Below are positions 34,521-46,592 of a DNA stretch of 64,000 nucleotides, in pieces. Source of the stretch: Caenorhabditis remanei (Eukaryota > Nematoda > Chromadorea > Rhabditida > Rhabditidae); contig NC_071329.1 of assembly GCF_010183535.1 (NCBI RefSeq), positions 11,160,001 through 11,224,000 on the forward strand, in the 5' to 3' direction. The notes beneath the pieces were generated by a model, which saw nothing but the letters and a program-made list of their open reading frames with translations, was not told the DNA's origin and searched no databases. Within the stretch, counting starts at the first letter, position 1, and the number at the start of each line of letters is the position of its first letter. The translations under genes were made by a program, and so were the position numbers.

Positions 34521-36201
34521 CTGAAAACCAGTATATTTTTAATTCATTTACAAAGAAGGCCTTTGCCCACAAAGTGTGAAAAACAATTTTTGCAACTTAA
34601 TAAAAACGGTTCAAAAAGTAGAGGGTCAGAAGTCAAATGATGATAAACTAGATTTGATTGTCTCTTTCTTTATATGCACTCAAAAAACGATCCAAATAGC
34701 AATAAAAAGGAGGAGTCAAATTATTAAAATGTGATTATTTTTGACTCATTTTTGTAAAATTTTAAAAGTGATTGATACTGTAGGAACATTTGATTTTCAC
34801 ATGTTCCTGATAATAAAAACATCACGTGTCATTAAAGGCTGTCGGATGCAATCAACTAAAACCCTCCTAGAAGGGTTACTGTATCTGAAGATGGTCTTAA
34901 TTTTTGAAAAATTCAATTGGATCAAGATATTTGAGCCACGTCATGACAAGCACAAAAACTAGAAAATCCACTATTTTTTCCATCTGACTCCACCCTCACT
35001 TTTCCACTATCCCTTAGCTTTTTCTCTGGTTCACCAATTAGGACCACCTGACGAGTTATCCCAATTGAAATAGTGTGGAATCTGAAGAGTTTTCAGAGAT
35101 AAGAAGGGACCCATGACATCATAATCTATGAGGAATAAATAGACTGAAATCAAAACAATAACACTTGCAGACTTTTTTGTCCATGCCAAAAACAGGCAAC
35201 GATCTGAAAAAGTGTGTAATAAACTGTAAAAAACTTGCCGTTGATATTGGTAAATGATACATTGTTGTTGTCTTGAATTCAGAAGAAGTCTGTAAAGAAA
35301 ATATAAAATAGAAAGATCAGCCAGAGAAAGAGGTTAGTTTTATAATCTATTGAGCAGTTATGTTGTCATTATATCGTTCTTCAGTTCGGTCTGTCCACTT
35401 CACGAATTTCTTATCAAATTCAACTCTGTCCACTTGTCATGTGATTATGTAATGCGGTAAAATGAAAGTGGAAGTAGGAAAGAAATAAAAGTCATGTTTC
35501 TGCTCCAATCAGCTTCATTTGATCGGGAAATTTAGAAGCAAATTTACAGTATGACAAAGATATCTTTTCCATCAATGCGTGATCTTCGAATTCCAATAAA
35601 CACACACATCAGATAATTCAGCATTCACTTCAATCATACAAATGACGTATATTCTGAATGACAGTTGAAAAAAAAGGAAGAGTCGTAACTCAGTTCTTTT
35701 TATCATTTCCGGAATTTTCATGGATGAACTATTCGTTTTCAGAACTCGTTTTGTTTGATATGAAATATAAACGCAATTCCACTGGATGGACAAATGAACT
35801 TCGAGTTTTTTTCTAAAAACAAGAGCTATAATTTAATTTAAAAATTAATACAGATAGTTTAGATTTCAGTAAACATCCATACTCATCAGGTGTTCATCCA
35901 TCACTATCCGCGGTTATTATGATCTAATTGGGTCTGTTAGGAACTCTAAAAACCCCTAAGATTCCCTCCAATTTTTGAATTCCATAAAAAATCGTTCGTC
36001 AAACGGAGAGTTGCCTCCGAGGTATTGTTGACTCTATCCTCAAATTCTCCGTTTCCATTTCCCATGATTTGGCTATAAACTCTGCAAAATCTGTTCGTTC
36101 CCATTCCCTCCCCTTTTTCGCAGTTTTATTTCTCTTTCCCAACTGAGAACGAAACCATCGCCTCCATTCCATTCGTATTACGATATTCAATTGTACGAAA
36201 T
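34521..36201. other. AT-rich stretch without a supported gene
   Basis: Nothing convincing is seen on either strand. The last 200 bases are CT-rich and lead to the zinc-finger start at 36202. Confidence 0.4.
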
Positions 36202-36880
36202 ATGCGTGGCAATCAAATTTCGAATACGTGGAAGTGTTCGAGATGCTTGGTTCAGTTTGGAAGTGAATATGCGTTCCAGAATCATAAGAAAGTGAAATGT
36301 AAAATTGAAGGAGCCGTTTTTCAGTGCGAAGTGAGTTTTATGATTTTCAATTCGTTTGGCTTGCCTATGATTTAGATATTTTTCCAGGTTTGTCCGTTCA
36401 AAACTGCATCTAAAACTGGATTGAACAGTCATCAAAGAAGACATATTCGTGAGAAACAGAAGAATCCAATCAAGTGCAACTACTGTAGAAAAAAGAAATA
36501 TTTCAAGAGCAAAGAGAACTTATTGGTAAAGATATTGATAAAGCTACAATGATGAAAAACATTTTCCAGGTTCACTGTGAGTATTATCATCCGGAAAAAA
36601 CAGGCGAAATGGAAGAAATCATTTCCAAATACAACTTGAAAGTCAAAGAAGTGAGTTTCCACATCATCTGAAACGTGTATCATCTGAAATTCAGATCGAA
36701 GAAACAAAGAAGGCTGAAGAACTGATTAGAGGAACTGAGCAATATGTGAGTTCTCATGGCTCTTCATCTCTTCCAATTTCCTCTTCATCTGGACTCATTT
36801 CACTTCAAAATTTCCCATCAGGAACCCAAAAGCTATCCGATACCTTCCCGAGTATCAATGATTACTTTCCAAATGTATAA
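36202..36880 (+). CDS. Short three-finger zinc-finger protein
   Basis: Exons 36202-36330, 36388-36525, 36570-36650 and 36695-36880 encode 177 residues. Three fingers are visible: a C..C..H..C type (KCSRCLVQFGSEYAF), a C2H2 finger (CEVCPFKTASKTGLNSHQRR) and KCNYCRKKKYFKSKE ending H..YYH. A coiled Glu/Lys helix and a Ser-rich tail follow. A GTGAGT donor at 36746 in the last exon is read through because the frame stays open to TAA. DNA or RNA binding is inferred from the fingers; partners are unknown. Confidence 0.8.
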
Positions 36881-37010
36881 GATTGTTTATTAAAATCTTA
36901 TTGAATTAATGGGACATTTACAATGAAAAACTCAGCGAAAAAAAAAAACAAAAAGATAGCAGTTCGAAATTAAGAAATTAATGAAGAAGAGTGTTGAAAA
37001 CTGAATGAAA

Positions 37011-37611
37011 TCAAGGAATTCGTCCGATGTTGTTCAGATGCGTGTGAGCCCGAAGAATCACATTTCTGAAAAATTCCTTTTTGGAAACTATTGGAATGTA
37101 TTCAACTGACCCTAAACAATCCATTTCAGTGACTTGGAACTGAGCCTGAAATGTAGTTGATAAAATCAGACTTTTTTAGTTCTGATGCTTCAACTTTTGA
37201 AGTCCGAAAAACTCACGTTTTGTTGGCGTATTTCTTGAATGAGATCATTTCCAATTTTCTCTCGGACAGGTTCAAATTGGGCAGGTTCAGATTGGACAGT
37301 ACGAGGCCGTCCATGACGGAGCTGTTGACGAAAACGCTCAATCTCAATCTGATGTAAGAAATGGAGTAGGCGGGATCATTTCAGGAGCCGTACCTCTCGA
37401 CGGCGGAAATGTTCCGCTTGGCGACATAAATATTCCTGATGATCTCTGGTGGTCTGTTGACGCCACGCACGCAATAATTCAATGAGAGGGGTCGATGGAG
37501 CCTGTCCAGTGATTTCAGTCTGGCATCTCTTTCTCTAAAATAACAATTTTGTGTTGAGATTTGATTTCACAGAAAATTGACGAGAACCGAACATACTTTT
37601 TGAGCTGTCAT
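37011..37611 (-). CDS. Small Arg/Gln-rich protein of unknown function
   Basis: Minus-strand exons 37611-37597 (MTAQK only), 37534-37394, 37348-37217 and 37145-37011 give 140 residues. The five-codon first exon follows a TTTCAG acceptor, and all joins are phase 0. The middle is rich in Arg, Gln and Glu (RAWRQQTTRDHQEYLCRQAE) and likely helical. No family is recognised. Confidence 0.65.
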
Positions 37612-37822
37612 CACTTGGATGTTCGAGAAGACAGATAATTTCCTGAAATATAATATTTATCAATGATAGTTTTCAAACTCGGTAGTTTTGAGGAAAACTT
37701 AGAATAAGTTATAAAACAGACAACTGAGAAGACAATGATTTGATTATTGCATAATCAATTTATGAATTGAAAAAAAGAAAATGAGATTGTTATCGCTATA
37801 GGTGAAGACAATCAAATGAATA

Positions 37823-38230
37823 TCACGATCGAGTAAATGTCTCAACATTTAATGAGTTTTTGACGAGAGACTCCAGAGAAACCTCATCTGGCAGAGACAG
37901 TAATAGATCAGAAGAGACACACAGAACGCGAGAAGCTGTAGAAAAACTTATGGAAATTTGGAAAAAGGACGGCTGGACGAGAGACATTATGTGCTCTACA
38001 GTGGAAGCAGGTGTTAACAGAAAGAATGATTTATAATCCTTCCGCTCTGCCATACTGTACTTTTGGACTCCGATGGAGAGAGAATCGTTTGGAAACTTGT
38101 ACGATAAATTATCTTGAAATAAAAGGTCAAGATTCTGATAGATATCAATTGGTTGAAAGTTGTACAACTTATGACACACTCGTAAATCTCTAATATTAAT
38201 TCCAACTTCATTTATCTCATAAGAAACCAT
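37823..38230. other. Region open on both strands; coding strand undecided
   Basis: The minus strand has one 135-codon ORF from ATG 38230 to 37823. The plus strand has two frames that join through a plausible 64-base intron (37938-38001, GTAGAAA...CTCTACAG), reading on to TAA 38193 with the string SALPYCTFGLRWRENRLET; it lacks a start codon. One is probably the shadow of the other. Confidence 0.3.
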
Positions 38231-38249
38231 ATTTATCAGAAGCGAATGT

Positions 38250-38662
38250 TCACAAGTAGCGATTGCAGATTTCCGGACCCCAGATTTTCTCTACTCGTTC
38301 TCGAAGTTCTTCGTTTATCTTCGGAATGTCAATTGGATTGATCTGAAAATAAGAGATGTTCTGTATGACAAAGTAGAACACTTACTTTTGCAAGAGCTAT
38401 CTGCTTTCTGAATCTTTCGACTGCTTTTTCGAACGGCTCCAGTCTGATTTCTCCACTAAGAGTTGTCTGTACTCCACAATTGTTATTTTTGATGACGATG
38501 CACCCTTCCTAAAACCAAATTTTATAAAAACGTCAAATCAAGATTCCAACTCACAAATTGTCGAGGAAGAAAATCATTCAATTGGTCATTACCGAATGCA
38601 GATGAAGATACTGGATCGTGGTTTGGAATCGGTTGTTCACCTTGTTCAGCTACAAAAGGCAT
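38250..38662 (-). CDS. Small protein of unknown function
   Basis: Minus-strand exons 38662-38555, 38508-38386 and 38342-38250 encode 107 residues, all joins phase 0. N-terminus MPFVAEQGEQPIPNHD is followed by EGCIVIKNNNCGVQTTL and an amphipathic helix rich in Glu, Lys and Arg. No signal peptide and no known motif. The ATG follows a TTCTAG-type acceptor by 14 bases. Confidence 0.65.
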
Positions 38663-39832
38663 TTCCAAATACGTGACTAGAATTCAGAAGATTCTGAAAT
38701 ATAGCTTAGGTCTAAATTTGCGGAAATTAAATCGTTTTTTTCTAATTTTACAAAAATTATGGAAGCTCTTAAAATAGGACGGAAATCTATGCAATCACTC
38801 AACAATTCCTTTCAACAACAAAAGAAACCGAATGCATATTCCTATCTTTTCCTTCTCTATTTTGAGCACAACAAATCGTTTTTTTTTCTCTTTCTCTTTC
38901 TTCCCAGAAAAATTATCTCACCTTACTTTTGTTTTATAATCAATAGAAAAGAAGAAGTTTCAAGCTGAAAATTTTTAGAATAGACGCTTGTTGTATAGAG
39001 AACAGTTGACAGATATTTCCATAGTGCACCAATGACTTCATGTGAGGGAACATCTGCGTACTGTGTGGTCTGTATGCTTCCTTCTTTTCTCTTGGTTGGA
39101 GAGATTGTGAATACTTGTGAAATCAACGACAGGCACAATCTGGATCAACTGAAGATTCAAATGGAGATAGAAAGAAAGGTGCTAACGTGGAATGCAATAT
39201 CAGTCAATAGAAACTTGACAGTGTTGTTGTTTTTTGGGTCAAAAGGATATTAGAAAGATGCGGCAACCAGGAAATCCACAGATTTCAAAAATCAGTTACT
39301 TTCGTCTTAGTAGACCCGATTTCAACAATTCCCCCGAAAGAATTCCGAATCACTTTTCATTCGATTCCAATTCAACTCCAAGTTTTGAAGTAGTGAAAAC
39401 AAAAAGCTGTTGATTTTATATGAAGAAATCCCGAAAAACCTTTTCAAAACAATACAATCCCTTGATTCCCAACTGAAATTTATTCAAAACTTTCAAAACC
39501 AAAAGGAGAAATCTAATTTGACTAATAATTTATCATGTTCTCTATAAATCATGATCTAACAAAAATTTAAAGATTCTTCAGTCCTCAAAAAGATGAAACA
39601 ATTATAATAGATTTCTCGGTCAGAAAAGCTCGAAAAAACTTTTGTTTTTCATTCAAAGTTCAAGGCAATGAATGTACGCTTGCTTGCGACTCTTTTGGAC
39701 ACAGAATATCCCTTTGCTCGATATCCATTTGAAACCATTATATTGTTCCTCTCAATTTCTCCGTTTCTTCTTTTCAATCAACTTTAATACTGTGGGATTC
39801 CAGAACTGTGTTTGCTTCAAGTGAAATCCACG
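38663..39832. other. Intergenic stretch
   Basis: No gene with splice support is seen. ORFs near 38759-39253 are short and of low-complexity composition. Confidence 0.4.
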
Positions 39833-40425
39833 ATGCTATCCGTGTCAGACACTCTTCCCCGAACTACAGTATAATTTATCAGCTATTCGGTGTATCATTT
39901 TCATCATATTTCAGACGATTCCATCAGCGGAAACCGTCATTTCTCCAATCGAGTTGGAAATGATTCGTGACGAACAAAACAAGGAGATCCTTGAGCAAAG
40001 AAGACTCATGGTTAGTTCACGTTGAACTTAAACTTATTGTTAAACTTGTTTCTTATAGAATGAAAAAAATCAGCGATCTTCTCAGCAAACTGAGTGGTAA
40101 CAGGTAGATTGAGATAGAAGAATATCTTGAATGTTTTCAGAAGCAACGAAACGGAGGTCTTCAGTGCTACTTAGCCAGTCAGGTGAGGAGCGGATACTGT
40201 ATTTTTGAAATCTAACCGACCTTTCCTTTACAGACAGAGGAGCGCCAGTATTTGGAGAGCAAGTTGAATGAGGCTCAGGAAAAACAGAAGATCGAGAAAC
40301 ATCTCATCATGAAGAATCTTCCGAGATCTGACTCTCAGGTAACTTATGAAATTGATCTCGAAACAGTCTCTTATTCTATTTGTTTTCAGACTGAAACCAT
40401 GAAGAAGAACAGAGCAGCCAAATAA
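39833..40425 (+). CDS. Small coiled-coil protein, upstream member of a pair
   Basis: Exons 39833-39868, 39915-40010, 40141-40182, 40234-40338 and 40390-40425 encode 104 residues. All introns are phase 0 and two exon lengths (42, 105) equal whole heptad multiples. Long Glu/Gln/Lys helices (IRDEQNKEILEQRRLM, ESKLNEAQEKQKIEKHLI) predict a coiled coil. A segment at 40059-40104 looks exon-like but leads to a TAA and is left in intron 2. The role is unknown. A Caenorhabditis-restricted family is likely. Confidence 0.65.
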
Positions 40426-40659
40426 TTGAAATCTTTCGATCTTTTTTGGGTTACTCTAATAAAATCCTTTTTGTGTTTGTCTTCTATGTCTCTTCTTTGC
40501 ACTTTTCAACCCTTTTTCTATCGAAAATCACGAATGAAAATGTCAGGGCGCAGCTGTTCATTTGGAGTGGCACCGGGAACACCTGCTGCTCTTTTCAGAT
40601 TTTTGTACACTTCTATTTCATTTCATTTGGCAACGGAGACTTCTGTACTGTAGGGAAGA

Positions 40660-41186
40660 ATGGATTCACCAAGAGAATACAATCAAGTAAGTTTTCTTCT
40701 CCAAACCGAATAGAATCTTATTTAATCGTTTAGAACTCTCTATCAATGACTCAATCCAAGATTGCCTCTAATCACCGAAACAATTTGGAATGGGAGAGAA
40801 ACGTTCTTGTCAGTTTCAGAAGTTTCGGGTTTGAATGAAAATTAATTTTTCAGCAGAAAACAATTGGCAAGTTGGCAAGTGAATTGGAGGAGCAGGTAAA
40901 TAAATTCAACTGGTTTATCGATATATTAAATACAATTTCCAGACAGACGAAGGAAAACATTTGATGGAATGCATCAAGGGAGAAGTAAGTTTCAAGGACG
41001 AGAAAGAATTTCGAAAAGTAACCGATTGAATTCAGGAAGACATGATCCAGATTCTCAAAAAAGTCATCGACGAAACGGAGGTAATTTCAATTAAGACAAA
41101 ATAAATAACTAAATCTCAATAATTTTCTGACGAGACACGCCATCGACGTTGCTCAACTTCTGAAGACTTCAAATGAGAAGAAGTGA
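40660..41186 (+). CDS. Small coiled-coil protein, downstream member of a pair
   Basis: Exons 40660-40686, 40734-40808, 40854-40895, 40943-40984 and 41036-41080 are all phase 0, three of them coding exactly two or about two heptads (QKTIGKLASELEEQ, TDEGKHLMECIKGE). The last exon is uncertain: acceptors at 41135 or 41166 give ends at 41176 or 41186. The gene starts 235 bases after its neighbour's stop, with a possible AATAAA at 40460-40465 and a CTTTTCAG acceptor near 40597 between them, as in trans-spliced nematode operons. Function unknown. Confidence 0.55.
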
Positions 41187-41388
41187 TTCGTCAAGTTATT
41201 CATACATTTCCAAACACGCATCGCTTCAATTAACAAAATATTCCAATTCAATACAGTTTGTAACCTCATAAAAATGATGTAACGTACATTTGAAAGTTGA
41301 ATTAATGAAAATTCATTCAGAGATTACTGTAATCAGTGGCAAACAAAAATAACAGATAGACTTCCAAAAAAAGTTCGAAAACCCAAAT

Positions 41389-42722
41389 TTAGAGACACAA
41401 ATAGACCATTTCACGAACTTTTTGCTGGTACTTACTCTGCACTCCTCCCAATGAAATTTTAGTAAGTGTTCCGATCCAGGTCATGATTTCTGCAAACCGA
41501 ACTGGACACGTTCCACCAAGTACTGATAACGTGAAGAGTTCGGCGATTAAATCATTCAAGTGTAGAGGATGACAATATGACTTATCTGCTTTTGCTGAAA
41601 AATAATTTGATATTACGTCGAAAAAAAGTTATACAAACTCACTCATCATGAACAAGATGATATTTTTGATCCAGAATGCCTCTTGATTTGAAATGCCGAG
41701 GCTATGATATGCATGCAGGACGCTTGAAAGATCTTCATCAAAATCCAAAAGATGTGCGTTATTCTCGCAGATTTTGACAAGAAGGATACGGATCCATTGG
41801 CTTTGGATAAGTTCAATCTGGAATAAGAATAGGTTCTTGTGGTTGTATTATTGAAAAACTGACCTTCTCGTTCTGATTCAGCTCTCCAAACAGTTCCGAT
41901 TGTTTCGCCCATTCGAGTATGTCAGGGAGAAAATTTTCGATCACTTGAGTCATATTCAGAAACTGGAATAATGATACTGTTTTACAGATGTCAAGTTATT
42001 TTGTTACCTGAACATTTTTGTTGTTGTCTGATTCAGTCACATTCATCATATTCTTCTCGGTAAATGAGAGTCGCGAGAGCTCAAGACGTTGGACAGCATT
42101 GATTTCTTGAACTTTTAAATTAGGTCTAGTGACTTGTGTTGGGCGAAAGTCTGAAAATAAGTAGATAATTAGTTATCAGCCAGTGGCAAACTAAATCGTA
42201 CCTTTTGCATTCAACCCACTCTCCAAACACTTCTTTAGTCTACATGATCTGCATTGAATTTGTTTCAGACTGTGATGAACATCGCATTTTCCCTTGAAAT
42301 TGCACTTGAGAGATAAGTTCTTCATTACACATCTTCTGAAGAATTCTTTGCATGTTTTGCATTGTCGCTTACCTGGAAACAGGAATATTTGAATAGTTGA
42401 TAACTTGATTCTAACTAATTACCATTTCTGCTGAAGTATTGTTTTTGACAGACATTGCAGATGAGAAGCGTAGTTGCAGAAGGGGATTCTAATAGAACGT
42501 TGGAAGGGAATTGAGAAAGGAATGCTGGAAAAAGAAAGAGTTTCATGGGAAAAGAATATAAGCGTTACCTCTTAAGTCTGAATCGTTCATATTCAGTTTG
42601 TTGCTTTGATAACTTTCGTGGAAACCTGTCAACGTACATTTTCTATGTTTCATTTCAAAAAGTATGAGAGAAAACGTACGTGAATTCAACACGTTCTGGT
42701 CATTGTTATTGTTAAAAACCAT
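41389..42722 (-). CDS. Divergent nuclear hormone receptor
   Basis: Minus-strand exons 42722-42680, 42625-42569, 42524-42423, 42372-42202, 42150-42008, 41962-41864, 41817-41643 and 41594-41389 give 331 residues. The DNA-binding domain (about 61-128) has CNVCQKQYFSRNG, the P-box region CKTCKEFFRRC, and CRSCRLKKCLESG. The first finger is one residue shorter than usual between its Cys pairs. The rest fits the helical ligand-binding domain of nematode-specific receptors (NQEAFWIKNIILFMM, LIAELFTLSVLGGTCP). A GTAAGT donor at the end of the last exon could give another tail. A nuclear transcription factor; ligand and target unknown. Confidence 0.9.
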
Positions 42723-43989
42723 CTGTTGATTTATATTGAACCTGAAAATCATGAGAGTTGAGTGAAACATAATATACCTATTATGAAAGACAGATATATT
42801 GTTCTGATTCTTTGCTAGAGAGTCATAACATTCAATTTAGCACAAAGAAAATATTTGAAAAAAGCCGCCAAAAATCAGAAACTTTATCACCCAGAGAGAG
42901 AGAGTTGACTAGCTCTTCTTCAAGGATTCCGACAATGACTCGACTTTAGCTCTTTTTTGTCGATCCTTTACTATCGTCCTTTCGCCAATAAAATAACACA
43001 AATATCAAAATCAAAGGTACGTAAATACGAGAGAAATCTTATGGATGAAGAGTGAATAGTTTGAAAAAAGAAGCGTAATCGAGTGAAAAGTGCTATTTTG
43101 AAACTGAAAAAAAGTTTAGATCAGTCATATTTTTCGAACAGTTATTCGTTTTCCTTCTTTATTCATAAATGTGCAAATGACATTTCAATCGACAGATAGA
43201 CACCCTATGTCTGACCTTTTATGTCTGAGTTTCTCTCTACACCTCCTTTTTGTATCCCATTTGAAAATATCGCTCGTAAAGTTTTGAATGAAAACCAACT
43301 AGAAAGAAGAAAAATAAGAAAAGAAAACTGCAACGAATCGATTTTCCGCTCTCAAAAATGGCGATCTCGCATTCACTTCCCAAAGATTTCGTTTCCCTCT
43401 TCTTTCCAGAAACTGTGCTTTCAGTTATTCTTGATATCAGACATGTTCCCCTCTCTCAATCATAAACACTATTATTCCAATACTCGTTCCCCTCATTCTT
43501 TTGAACTATTTCAAAATGTGACCTTCGACTGAAATAACATGTAGCATTGAGAGTAATGTTGATTTCTTTCGAATCCTAATACTCAAGGACAACATGTCTA
43601 TTCTCAATCATTCAAATCAACAGAATATTTCAAGCCCTTTCTGAACTTCTCGTCTTGATTCTTGATATAAACCAACAAGAATCATAATATGCTATTCCTT
43701 CCAATCATTTTCACAATGCATCTTTTCTCTCTTCATCTACGTATTTCTGTCGAAAAACATCTTGTTTGTGTAGAGAAAAGAGGGTGATGGGCTCGTGTGA
43801 ATTCGATTGTAAATGTACAGAAAATATGTATATCTGTATTCAATGAAAAATAATAGTATTTTTGTCTGTATTAGAAAATGACCATGTTTCTATCTTTTTG
43901 GAAAAATAATAGGAATTGATGATAATAGTCCGTTGATATTATACTGTATTCATCTGATTCTAGTCTTGTGAATTTCAATTTTAAGGAAA
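42723..43989. other. Upstream region of the nuclear receptor and intergenic sequence
   Basis: No gene is supported. An ORF at 43221-43532 (plus) lacks splice or motif support. A GAGAGAGAGAG run lies at 42895-42904. Confidence 0.4.
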
Positions 43990-44913
43990 ATGTCGGATAG
44001 AAACAAAAGTGAGCAGGACTTTCGGAGCATAGTGAGTCTTCAACTGTATTCTAACACATCCACCTCGTCTAATTTCCTCTGCTATACTGAGTCTCCATAC
44101 AAGTTGGCTCTGTGTCAAGATCACATCATCCCATTTACCTTCGATACCATGTCCTCTCCCTCTCTCCTTTTCTCTTCTTTTCTGCTCGTTCGTTTCTCTA
44201 TTCATATTCATTCCTCTCAAAATCTCTATTGTCATTCTTCATCTCTCACCTTTCCATTCCCCGTTTTTCCGATTCTCCTCCTCTTTTTGTCACGAGAGAA
44301 GAAGTGAAGAGAGATTGTTGACTACACATTTTTAGGCGGCACAAGAACTACCGTAATCCGGTGAATTTCTATTTGAAGTTGGAGTATGATGTCCAATTTA
44401 ACTGTGTTTCAATGTTAATTTCTTGAATTAATTATGAGAGTCTTATAGTTAGCTTTTTCCAGCCGAATCTCAACATGGACCAAAAGAAAAATGAGCAATG
44501 CAAAACCGATCAGGTCGATTCAAGTGGAAGGGTACGTGCTTGAAATTGAATGCTTGAAAAGTTAACAGACCTTTGTCATGAAAACCATAATTTTAGTCAT
44601 ATCAAAAACTTTTCAGACCAAGAACACATCCACTCAAACGACCCTGACTGGACGTCATCCGGAAACAACTCTTCGCCAGGCTGCTACCGAGTACCTACAG
44701 GCGAGAATCGCCTATGACAGGGAGGTAAGTGTCCGAAACAAACTAGTATGCCAGATGTTTTTGAAGCTTAGGAGCTCTTTTTTTTCAAAGAAATAAATAG
44801 TTTTTCAGCAATTGTATAGACGCTGGGCTGAGGTGGCACGCGTGGACCTACGTCCACGTCAACGTCGCGCCATCCGTCAATCGGGGAGCATCGAAGATTT
44901 GTTGCGTAATTGA
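43990..44913 (+). CDS. Small basic protein of unknown function
   Basis: Exons 43990-44031, 44463-44531, 44617-44724 and 44809-44913 encode 107 residues, all phase 0. A polar N-terminus (MSDRNKSEQDFRSI) leads to TGRHPETTLRQAATEYLQAR and an Arg-rich end (VDLRPRQRRAIRQSG, SIEDLLRN). Intron 1 is 431 bases and holds an alternative exon at 44335 that would stop after six codons. The Arg-rich helix could bind nucleic acid. No known family. Confidence 0.7.
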
Positions 44914-45026
44914 TAATTGAATAAATAATTCAATGTTACCAAGTGTGAATATTTTGTTCTTTCGATGCTTCACGTCTCTACATTATATCTAGTTTCACTA
45001 GTTTTGCGAATTACAGTTTTCAGAAG

Positions 45027-45230
45027 ATGAGCCACTCTGATTCAACAGTATTAGGGTAGAATCGGGAAAACTCGAGAAATGCTGAGTTTTTAACTTCAAT
45101 CTTCAGTATTCAGCGAACTCGTGATGACAAATATGCAGATAATCGGAGATCTAGAACCAAGAAGAGAATCTCAGCGAGGAATGTATCGAAGATGTCAAAG
45201 TCAGACGTCCACCGTTTGGAAAACAATTGA
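45027..45230 (+). CDS. Short basic protein, bZIP-like remnant
   Basis: ATG 45027 lies three bases after a TTTTCAG acceptor. Exons 45027-45055 and 45107-45230 encode 50 residues. The second exon is strongly basic (YADNRRSRTKKRISARNVSK) and ends VHRLENN, which recalls the basic region and first zipper heptad of a bZIP factor but stops before a zipper. A GTAAGT donor right after the stop hints at a longer form. A truncated gene or a short regulator are both possible. Confidence 0.4.
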
Positions 45231-45809
45231 TACCGTAAGTCTACTATGGGAAGTTACCAAGAAGACTGCAGATATCAGCAACCCGGAGAAAAAAGGTTTT
45301 CTGGACTGCCAGAGACTGAAATATAGTACACAAATTTGTTCAAAATTCTGGAAAAGTTTTATATAAACTGAGAAAGGAAGGCTCAAATAGATAAACTGAT
45401 ACATTTGAAGCAAAGAATAATGTCTATACCGTATTGGAGAGCTTCGAACATTTTAAAAAGAGCTCCAAATGAGAAACCTGAACAATTTTAGACTTTCGTG
45501 ATGCATGTGAGTCTATTGCCAACTTCTGAATTGATGGATCTGAAAATCATCTGAAAGTGTTCCTGATCATTACATGTTCATTCCAGAAACTTCATTTGTA
45601 TTCGATAGACTCTCAAGTGGTTCTCCAAAAAAAAACAATTCTCGATGGGCGGTCTCTTTCAAGAACATCTGGCGAACCTATGCTTTGATTTCTTTTTCTT
45701 TATACCGCCTAGACAGAAATAGTTGAGGAGGCGGAGCTGAGTGTATGCGAGCTTCTTTGTCAGAAATAATTCATTTTCTTCTTGATCCTATTGTATTTCT
45801 ACTTTCGAA
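45231..45809. other. Spacer before the HLH-like gene
   Basis: No gene is supported. An alternative frame through 45121-45366 uses the same DNA as the short basic gene. Confidence 0.35.
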
Positions 45810-46341
45810 ATGAACAAATCTCGCTCATCAACTTCGACAAAGTCGGATATACAGAGAAATAGGCGAGTTAAAAAAATCATACCAGAATCTATCAGATACT
45901 TATAATTTCTAATTAAAAAGATGGGAAATCTCTTTATTCATTTTTTAAATCTCTATCTCGTTTCTTCAAGTGATTTATTTCAGAATTGAACGCCAACGAC
46001 AGAGTGAAATCGACGATGAAATCCAAAAATTGATGTGTTTCCTTCCAAAACGTAGACCTGGACCTCAGAAACTCTCGAGAAATCAAATTTTGAAGTAAGA
46101 GAATATATTTATTTATTATTGTAGCATTCTGATATTCAGGGAACTCTACGAGGTGGCTCTTGAAGAATTGAAGGATGAGCACGTCAAGAAACCAGACACC
46201 GAAAAGCATTCGACTTCGGGGCAACCATCCTCATTGGCACAGTCTTCCACTTTGGAACAAGTCTCCATTTCCGAACAACCTTCCACTTCGGATGTCAAGA
46301 AAGCGTCTTCCAAGTGGTTTTCCCCGGAAGAATCTTGTTGA
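45810..46341 (+). CDS. Small helix-loop-helix-like protein using a GC-AG intron
   Basis: Exons 45810-45862, 45984-46094 and 46140-46341 encode 121 residues. Phase requires that intron 1 begin GCGAGTT after AAATAG, a GC-AG intron; the nearby GT would give a stop. The protein has a basic stretch (QRNRIERQRQSEIDDEIQKL), a loop with KRRPGPQKLSRNQ and a second helix LKELYEVALEELKDEH, the order of a bHLH domain, then a Ser/Glu/Gln-rich tail with SEQPSTSD-like repeats. A DNA-binding dimeric factor is inferred. The match is by pattern only. Confidence 0.6.
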
Positions 46342-46592
46342 TTAAAAAAAATATCATGAAGATGTCAAATAAAACAGTTATCCCTACCAAAGGCTATTGA
46401 AAATTCATTTTTCCAGGTTGATGAAAAAAAGCTTTGGATGAAGTTGAAACGAGAGTTGTGTGAAGTCGCTTATTGACTAGAAACTAGCGAGCAGCAAGTT
46501 CTCAGATACACGATTTTCATAAGCCCATAAATTTTAATTGAAAAAGAAAGAAAGAATGGAATGATGAGCTTCATTAACAGTTTAGAATTGAA

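Noticed and set aside
40059..40104. Extra exon in the first coiled-coil gene
   Set aside because: Its only in-phase donor lies after an in-frame TAA, while skipping it keeps phase 0.
44032..44462. Coding ORF at 44112-44321 inside intron 1 of the small basic gene
   Set aside because: CT-rich composition, and the flanking exons splice in phase without it.
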